Assembly (NCBI RefSeq): GCF_007559425.1 | Contig: NZ_VMHE01000014.1 | Span: 1 to 57,011 of the forward strand | From: Allobacillus salarius | Lineage (GTDB): Bacteria; Bacillota; Bacilli; Bacillales; Alkalibacillaceae | Direction of reading: 5' to 3' | Length of the DNA stretch: 57,011 nt | In this document: positions 51,346 through 57,011 of the stretch, piece by piece | Position numbering within the stretch: position 1 is the first letter of the stretch | Layout: every line of letters starts with the position of its first letter | Notes under the pieces: model-generated | The model's database searches: none | Seen by the model: only the letters and a program-made list of their open reading frames with translations | Told to the model about the DNA's origin: nothing | Made by a program: the position numbers and the translations under genes

Positions 51346-53991
51346 GTGAAGAAAAGAAATTCCGGTTTAATCATGTTAATCGTCTCAGTATTACTCTTTT
51401 TACTTGTTCCAGTTGCTATTCAAGCAGATAGTCATGAGGACTTGATTATCTCTGAGTATGTAGAAGGTAGCAGCTACAACAAGGCAATTGAATTGTACAA
51501 TGGAACAGGAAGTACAATTGACTTATCTGAATACACAATTGTTAATTTCGCGAATGGAGCTTCCCAAGAACCTGGAGATGGAAATGCAAACGCATTATCT
51601 CTTTCGGGAACACTTAATTCAGGAGATACATTCGTCATCGCAAATGAAAGAGGTTCTGATGAGCTTTTAGCAAAGGCTGATCTAACAGGATCCTCTTATT
51701 TTTATGGCTTCAACGGTGATGATGCCATTGTTTTGTTCAAAAATTATGATGAAACAACACGACAAGGTGTAGCTATTGACCGAGTTGGCGTAGTTGGAGA
51801 AGACCCAGGCAGCTACTGGGGGAACAACGACGCCAAGACTCAGAATATGACGCTTGTCAGAGACGTTGCGGTTACGCAAGGAAACACAGATCTCACCTCC
51901 CCCTTTTCGTTTGATGAGTGGATTGCTTTTTATAGCGACACGTTTGAACACTTAGGTTCGCATAATAAAGTTGAGCCTCCGTCAAATGAAGTTCAAGAAG
52001 AGTATGAAGCAACCGTTGAACGCGTTGTCGATGGTGACACCATTAAAATTCAACAAGCGATACTCGGAACAACGACAATTCGTTTTTTAAACATAGACAC
52101 CCCAGAAACTTACCACTTAGACCAATATGATTCTAATTTGATAAACGAAGACCCCAATCATTCACAAAAATATCATGGTGATCAAGCAACAAAGCAATTA
52201 GCTTCCTATATTCAACCAGGCGATAAAGTTATTTTAAAAATGGGTGCAGAACCATTAGATACTTACGGCCGTTTGCTCGCTGAAGTCGTACGTAAATCAG
52301 ATGGCTTAAACACGAACAAAGAAATGGTGAGAAATGGCTATGCAGCGACTTACTTTATTTGGCCAATCGGCGATCAAACAACTTATGAGGAATACCAGCA
52401 AATTCAACGTGAAGCCATTAACCAAGGGAACAATATGTGGTCTCAAGAAAACCCACTAATGGAACTACCGTTTGAATTCAGAGCTCGTTATGATGGACGA
52501 GCATTATATCGATACCCAGGTAATTCAGAAACAAAAGAATACTTCATGCCTGACGATTGGAAAAACGTCCCGATTGATAAGCGTATCTTCTTCCCGGATG
52601 AAATGTCAGCATTGAACGAAGGGTATCAACCTGCATTCGACCGTGAACCAATTATCGCTGATGCACGTGCGGCTTCAGTTGGTACGAATGTAATGATTGA
52701 AGGAACAATTACACACAAAATCAACCAATCTGGTAAAACAAATTACTACGTCCAAGATGAAACGGCTGGAATTGTCGTACGTACAGACCAACTGAATGCC
52801 AATGTCGGTGATCACATCCGTGCTGCGGGTGTAACGAATGAATATTACGACATGCTTCAGGTAGAGGCATCAAGCGCTGAGGTAATTGGTGAAGGGACAA
52901 CCGTTGAGCCTACCGTCATTACGTCTGACCAAATCGGTGAAGAACTGGAGGCACAGTTGGTTCAGTTAGAAGATGTTGAAGTACTCAGCGTGAATCAATA
53001 CAACGACTACACAGTAAAAGATGCTAGCGGAGAATTCATTATTGATAATGACGCGGGCTTTTTACAGGTCGGTGAAACGTATGACACAATTATCGGAGTC
53101 CTCGACTATAATTTTGGCGCTTTTAAAGTAATGCCAAGGGATGAAAATGATTTATTACAAGAACTTCCGATAACAAGCTTACAAGAGGTCAGAGATTCCG
53201 CTCTAGACACACGTGTCCATTTTGAAGGCGTCGTGACTGCCGCTTTCGCGGTCGGTGGTTCCACAAATTACTACGTTCAAGATGACAGTGCTGGAATTGT
53301 TGTTCGTCTCGCTGGTTCAGACGTAGAAGTTGGAGATAAGGTTCGCGTAAAAGGAAGAACGGAAGAGTACTTCGGTTTACTACAAGTTCAACCAACGCTT
53401 GCGAATACAACAATTGTTGAAAAAAATTCAGGTGTCCCAGCTCCTAAAGTCGTTACATCTAGTGATTTAGGTGAATCTTTAGAGGGGCAACTCGTTCAAA
53501 TGAACAATGTATCTGTTGAGTCTGTTGATAATCATGCTAACTATCAAGCTAGCGATGATCAAGGAGCATTTGTCATCGACTCCTATGATGGCTTTGTCGA
53601 AACAGGAAAAACATATGAATCTGTAACTGGTGTCGTTACGTATAACTATGATGAATACAAACTGATGCCAAGAAACTCACAAGATGTAGTCGAAGCAGTT
53701 TCTTTACTCGATGGCTATGTGGCAGGTGAAAAATCCATCGCGCAAGTGACTGACTCTCTTCTCGAGATGGCTTCTGAAAAAGATATGCAAACAGCATTAA
53801 GTCAGCTTAAAGAAGAGTTAACTACGCATATTCAAACGAACGGTAATACGGAACAACATATCAAGTCGGCCATAAAGCATATTGAGAAAGCAATGATCAA
53901 ATACCAGAACAACGGTAAAGATTCGCATTATAAGAAAATTGGTCACGAAATCGAAAAGCTCTTCAAACGGATGGAAAAACAAGCATCTTAA
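51346..53991 (+). CDS. Secreted thermonuclease-type nuclease with LTD and OB-like repeats
   Basis: An 881-residue exported nuclease. Order of parts: signal peptide (1-29, ending IQADS), lamin-tail-like domain (~30-205, starts DLIISEYVEG), SNase domain (~215-365), two related OB-like modules (~435-600 and ~610-780, each containing TNYYVQD, AGIVVR and a MPR(D/N) end), then a helical C-terminus (~785-881). SNase catalytic residues are kept: Arg, Asp and Glu in IRFLNIDTPE and Arg in DTYGRLLAEV. It resembles B. subtilis YhcR but lacks phosphoesterase and nucleotidase domains and an LPXTG anchor. Start GTG 51346 follows AAAGGAGG (GTG 51340 is possible); TATAAT is at 51307-51312. Confidence 0.87.
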   Translation: MKKRNSGLIMLIVSVLLFLLVPVAIQADSHEDLIISEYVEGSSYNKAIELYNGTGSTIDLSEYTIVNFANGASQEPGDGNANALSLSGTLNSGDTFVIANERGSDELLAKADLTGSSYFYGFNGDDAIVLFKNYDETTRQGVAIDRVGVVGEDPGSYWGNNDAKTQNMTLVRDVAVTQGNTDLTSPFSFDEWIAFYSDTFEHLGSHNKVEPPSNEVQEEYEATVERVVDGDTIKIQQAILGTTTIRFLNIDTPETYHLDQYDSNLINEDPNHSQKYHGDQATKQLASYIQPGDKVILKMGAEPLDTYGRLLAEVVRKSDGLNTNKEMVRNGYAATYFIWPIGDQTTYEEYQQIQREAINQGNNMWSQENPLMELPFEFRARYDGRALYRYPGNSETKEYFMPDDWKNVPIDKRIFFPDEMSALNEGYQPAFDREPIIADARAASVGTNVMIEGTITHKINQSGKTNYYVQDETAGIVVRTDQLNANVGDHIRAAGVTNEYYDMLQVEASSAEVIGEGTTVEPTVITSDQIGEELEAQLVQLEDVEVLSVNQYNDYTVKDASGEFIIDNDAGFLQVGETYDTIIGVLDYNFGAFKVMPRDENDLLQELPITSLQEVRDSALDTRVHFEGVVTAAFAVGGSTNYYVQDDSAGIVVRLAGSDVEVGDKVRVKGRTEEYFGLLQVQPTLANTTIVEKNSGVPAPKVVTSSDLGESLEGQLVQMNNVSVESVDNHANYQASDDQGAFVIDSYDGFVETGKTYESVTGVVTYNYDEYKLMPRNSQDVVEAVSLLDGYVAGEKSIAQVTDSLLEMASEKDMQTALSQLKEELTTHIQTNGNTEQHIKSAIKHIEKAMIKYQNNGKDSHYKKIGHEIEKLFKRMEKQAS

Positions 53992-53996
53992 TCATT

Positions 53997-54040
53997 AAAC
54001 CAGCTAGCCATATGCGCTAGCTGGTTTATTATTTTTATTT
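53997..54040. terminator. Nuclease gene terminator
   Basis: AAACCAGCTAGC / GCTAGCTGGTTT, a 12-bp perfect stem with a 7-nt loop and T-rich tail, likely bidirectional between the nuclease and the ATP-grasp fragment. Confidence 0.92.
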
Positions 54041-54081
54041 AGACGAGTCGATTTTACGTAACATGACTTCTGAATACTTCA

Positions 54082-54543
54082 TCATCCATATTCCAGTGGA
54101 TAATCAAAATCTCGTTCATTAAGCAACGTTAATGTTTCTGCGATCGTTGAAAATGTCGGCACTCCAGGAAACCCTAGCTGATCGATGTATTGATAGGTTT
54201 TTAATTTATCCGTACACACATCAACTAAGTCTTGATCACTCGTCGCTAACTTCACACCGATGTTACCTAAAACAGATTGGTTTTTTACGAGCTTTGGAAC
54301 TTCTTCTTCAATCAATGGAATAATGGCATCAATCTCTTTTTGATTACACGCTTGTATGATGGACGACATGTATTCATCATCGTCAACTGGTTTTAATAAT
54401 ACATAATCATCAGCAGCAAACAATGCTGGTGAGTATGGGTCTGAATCACCTGCAATCACTTTTCCTCCAGATGATTTGACAGCTTCTTTTATATATTGAG
54501 TCATTTTTACTCTAGATCCTGTTGAACAAATAAGAATGTTCAT
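54082..54543 (-). CDS. Truncated ATP-grasp protein (N-terminal domain only)
   Basis: A 153-residue frame matching the pre-ATP-grasp Rossmann domain of CarB/PylC-like ligases: NILICSTGSRVKMTQYIKEA, IAGDSDPYSPALFAADDY, DAIIPLIEEEVPKL, and CTDKLKTYQYIDQLGFPGVPTF. Where the ATP-grasp proper would begin (FDYPL followed by a VKP-type block) the frame stops after LEYG at TGA, and the terminator at 53997 follows within ~40 bp. The catalytic half is therefore missing, so it is either a gene remnant or a stand-alone domain. Start ATG 54543 has GAAGGTG upstream. Full-length relatives are about 300 residues or more. Confidence 0.65.
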   Translation of the reverse strand: MNILICSTGSRVKMTQYIKEAVKSSGGKVIAGDSDPYSPALFAADDYVLLKPVDDDEYMSSIIQACNQKEIDAIIPLIEEEVPKLVKNQSVLGNIGVKLATSDQDLVDVCTDKLKTYQYIDQLGFPGVPTFSTIAETLTLLNERDFDYPLEYG

Positions 54544-54765
54544 GTTGTATCACCTTCTTATGGCTTTGTATTTCAACTTGTTTTATCTATGTACTCGTTT
54601 TCAGTAAAAGTTAAACCTCATCAGGCTTGTTGTGAGACCGTCTATTAGGACAAACGTCCCTTCCCTCTCTCACTCTTTACTAAAACATTTTCTCCTCTAT
54701 ACTGACTAAAGACTTACGTTATTTAACGGCATGGTTTCATTTGTGTGAAATTGATTCTTTTTGAA

Positions 54766-54800
54766 CAAAAAAATCCCTTGCTTATGCAGCAAGAGATTTT
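54766..54800 (-). terminator. typA terminator
   Basis: AAATCTCTTGCT / AGCAAGGGATTT stem (one G-T) with GCATA loop and seven T on the minus strand. Confidence 0.9.
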
Positions 54801-54809
54801 CCAGTTTGT

Positions 54810-56639
54810 TTATGCTTTTTTGGCACGTTTCTGATCACGTTCACGTTCACTCTTATTCAAGATTTTCTTACGAAGTCGTACCGATTCTGGAGTGACTTCA
54901 CAATACTCATCTTCATTTAGAAACTGAATTGCTTCTTCTAATGTTAACGTACGTGTACTACGAATATTTACCGTATTATCTTTGTTCGCTGAACGAACGT
55001 TTGTGAGTGCTTTTTCTTTTGTAATATTAACCGTCAAATCATTTTCACGGTTATGTTCGCCTACAATCATACCCTCATAAACTTCGGTTCCTGGCTCGAC
55101 AAAAATCGTACCACGATCTTCCAAAGCTAAGATACTGTAGTTCGTTACTTTTCCACGTTCTTGTGCAACGAGAACACCTGAACGTCGTCCGCCTACGCGT
55201 CCGGAAATAAATGGTGCGTACTGATCAAATGAATGGTTAATGATTCCGTAACCATGTGTTTGCGTCATAAATTCAGTGGAATATCCAATTAAACCACGGG
55301 ATGGTACGTTAAACTCTAAACGAACTTGACCATTTCCTTGGTTTTCCATATTGCGCATTTCACCTTTACGCTCACCTAACGACTCCATAACCGCTCCGGT
55401 ATATTCTTCCGGTACATCGATTTGAACTCGTTCCATCGGCTCACATTTCACACCATCAATTTCTTTAATGATAACTTCAGGCTTGGAAATTTGCAGTTCG
55501 TACCCTTCACGTCGCATATTCTCAATTAAAATTGACAAATGCAATTCTCCACGCCCGGAAACCTTCCATGCATCCGGTGAATCTGTAGGCTCTACTCGTA
55601 AGCTGACGTCCGTCTCTAACTGTGTCAAAAGACGTTCTTCAATTTTACGAGAAGTGACTTTCTTGCCTTCTTTTCCGACAAACGGACTGTTGTTTACAAC
55701 AAAGGTCATCTGCAATGTCGGCTCATCAATACGTGGAACAGGAAGTGGGTCGTGATGATTTTGATCACAGACTGTTTCCCCAACGTTAAGATCTTCTACA
55801 CCTGCGATTGCAACGATGTCACCTGCTTGTGCTTCTTGAATCTCTGTACGCTTCAAACCGAGAAAACCAAATAATTTGGTGACACGGAAGTTTTTCACTG
55901 TGTCGTCTTTTTTAATTAATGAAACGCTGTCGCCTACTTTAATTCGTCCTCGGAAAATTCGTCCAATACCAATTCGCCCGACATAATCATTGTAATCAAG
56001 TAACGTAATCTGGTACTGAAGTGGACCGTCCACATCCTGTTTCGGTGCAGGAATATGGTCCATAATCGTTTCAAACACAGGGTCCATTGTCTCCTGTTGT
56101 TCTCCTGCTTCTTTTCCAGATGTACCTTGTAGAGCTGAAGCGTAAACAACCGGAAACTCCAATTGTTCATCGTCTGCACCTAGTTCGATGAACAAATCAA
56201 GAACCTCATCAACGACTTCGTCTGGACGAGCGTTCGGGCGATCTATTTTATTCAATACGACAACTGGTTGAAGCTTTTGCTCCAATGCTTTCTTTAACAC
56301 AAAGCGCGTCTGTGGCATACAGCCTTCATAGGCATCAACCACTAGAAGCACCCCATCAACCATTTTCATGATCCGTTCGACCTCGCCACCGAAATCGGCG
56401 TGTCCAGGTGTATCCATAATGTTGATTCGAGTATCTTTATAATTAATAGCTGTGTTCTTAGCTAAAATTGTAATTCCACGCTCTTTTTCAATGTCATCGG
56501 AGTCCATGGCACGTTCATCGATGTGCTCATGTTCTTTAAATGTTCCTGAGTAATGTAGTAATTGGTCAACTAACGTCGTCTTTCCGTGATCGACGTGTGC
56601 AATAATTGCGATATTGCGGATATCTTTTGAGACTTGCAT
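54810..56639 (-). CDS. typA: GTPase TypA/BipA
   Basis: A 609-residue ribosome-associated translational GTPase, important under stress and for ribosome assembly at low temperature. The G motifs are intact: HVDHGKTT (near residue 18), the switch [19 protein letters not shown] and NKIDR. EF-G-like domains II, III and V follow, with the TypA-specific C-terminal domain ([21 protein letters not shown]). ATG 56639 is chosen because AGGAGG lies seven bases upstream; the longer frame to 56663 lies upstream of it. No fusion or damage is visible. Confidence 0.96.
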   Translation of the reverse strand: MQVSKDIRNIAIIAHVDHGKTTLVDQLLHYSGTFKEHEHIDERAMDSDDIEKERGITILAKNTAINYKDTRINIMDTPGHADFGGEVERIMKMVDGVLLVVDAYEGCMPQTRFVLKKALEQKLQPVVVLNKIDRPNARPDEVVDEVLDLFIELGADDEQLEFPVVYASALQGTSGKEAGEQQETMDPVFETIMDHIPAPKQDVDGPLQYQITLLDYNDYVGRIGIGRIFRGRIKVGDSVSLIKKDDTVKNFRVTKLFGFLGLKRTEIQEAQAGDIVAIAGVEDLNVGETVCDQNHHDPLPVPRIDEPTLQMTFVVNNSPFVGKEGKKVTSRKIEERLLTQLETDVSLRVEPTDSPDAWKVSGRGELHLSILIENMRREGYELQISKPEVIIKEIDGVKCEPMERVQIDVPEEYTGAVMESLGERKGEMRNMENQGNGQVRLEFNVPSRGLIGYSTEFMTQTHGYGIINHSFDQYAPFISGRVGGRRSGVLVAQERGKVTNYSILALEDRGTIFVEPGTEVYEGMIVGEHNRENDLTVNITKEKALTNVRSANKDNTVNIRSTRTLTLEEAIQFLNEDEYCEVTPESVRLRKKILNKSERERDQKRAKKA

Positions 56640-56836
56640 ATCATTCCTCCTAGTTCTTTTCAACTTTTCTATTTTACCACAATATGTGGTGAATACCTAA
56701 TAATCAAAATTATTTTTTTATGTGAAAAACAAATCTATTTAAAGTGTTTTCCTGTCGATGATCTTATATGCTTACTTTCCACACTCTGAAGCTTTTAACA
56801 CGTATCGATCGTAGCGAGGAATTTTTAGCATGATCC

Positions 56837-56860
56837 AAAAAAACCCGCCAATTGGCGAGT
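56837..56860 (-). terminator. Terminator of a gene beyond the window
   Basis: On the minus strand ACTCGCC-AATT-GGCGGGT is followed by TTTTTTT. It lies past array D and would end transcription arriving from beyond 57011. Confidence 0.8.
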
Positions 56861-56885
56861 AGTTTTGAAATGAGTCATGTTTAAC

Positions 56886-57011
56886 GGATCTACGGGGCAG
56901 ATTGGCCTGCTCGTTTGGCGGTTTGATTCGCTTGTCGAGCGGCTAGAACCGGTTGTCGGGTGGTTCGACGCGTTTGTCGGGCGGCTGCAACCGATTGACG
57001 GGCGGTTCGAC
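56886..57011. repeat. Repeat family D array (21-bp units, runs off window)
   Basis: Units of CGTTTGTCGGGCGGCTGCAAC type start at 56929, 56950, 56971 and 56992, exactly 21 bp apart. One shorter unit (56911) and a more degenerate one (56886) precede them. The last reaches the window end. The array is much more GC-rich than its surroundings. Sequence differs from family B although the period is the same. Conserved core is TTGTCGGGCGG. No ribosome-binding site or start supports coding. Confidence 0.82.

Noticed and set aside
28911..54040. Recurring GCTAGC-type terminator stems (24033, 28913, 53997) as a repeat family
   Set aside because: Stems share AGCTAG-like cores but loops and flanks are unrelated; convergent use of stable hairpins is a simpler explanation.

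Overview
This window looks like chromosome from a low-to-moderate GC Gram-positive bacterium of the Bacillaceae, probably a moderate halophile of the Halobacillus/Pontibacillus/Virgibacillus kind. Three things suggest this. Several gene pairs (argS-ywiB, pbpG, ywhD, ywdK-ywdI, fadF) also cluster in one part of the Bacillus subtilis chromosome. Shine-Dalgarno sequences are strong and rho-independent terminators abundant. The cell invests heavily in Na+-coupled or osmolyte transport (SSS, NSS, BCCT x2, CPA-type antiporter, TRAP), and its two binding lipoproteins carry long Asp/Glu/Ser linkers. No rRNA, tRNA, CRISPR array, prophage or plasmid gene was seen.

Layout. 0.4-3.4 kb: a VC0807-like membrane protein and fadF, the latter with a near-consensus FadR operator inside its promoter. 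3.5-7.1 kb: repeat arrays and a three-gene SSS-symporter cassette lying between two copies of a ~330 bp segment, one of which holds a decayed argS 3' end. 7.1-13.4 kb: argS, ywiB, a pbpG-like penicillin-binding protein, ywhD, a small secreted protein, ywdK and ywdI. 13.5-15.4 kb: an intact IS1182-family element. 15.4-24 kb: NSS transporter, a small gene, YjiH-like protein, HTH-TPR regulator, AmpS peptidase, a P-loop ATPase, a ~233 bp MITE-like repeat whose left tip matches the IS1182 tip, and TerC. 24-27.2 kb: a TRAP transporter (dctQMP). 27.9-33.9 kb: small proteins (one a frameshifted Hint-like gene), a 52-bp-period array, an NhaP-type antiporter, a frameshifted glutamate-synthase-like gene and zinc-ribbon proteins. 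34.9-36.9 kb: hutP-hutH with a HutP-type attenuator between them. 37.1-41.5 kb: a thioesterase and two near-identical BCCT carriers made by tandem duplication. 42-44.8 kb: TPR protein and the threonine-catabolic pair tdh-kbl with a cre-like site. 44.9-51.1 kb: a peptide ABC transporter with a divergent binding protein. 51.3-57 kb: secreted thermonuclease-type nuclease, a truncated ATP-grasp fragment, typA and another repeat array.

The gene set is mostly nutrient scavenging (peptides, organic acids, histidine, threonine, fatty acids, extracellular DNA) plus salt adaptation. The most unusual content is non-coding. Four families of intergenic tandem repeats have periods of 52 bp (A, C) or 21 bp (B, D), close to five or two helical turns. 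Families A and C share a TTGAGA...TCTCGA-type imperfect palindrome. Two segmental duplications, each leaving a decayed gene end, can be read directly from the sequence. All functional calls are from reading sequence and recalled family motifs; no database search was run.
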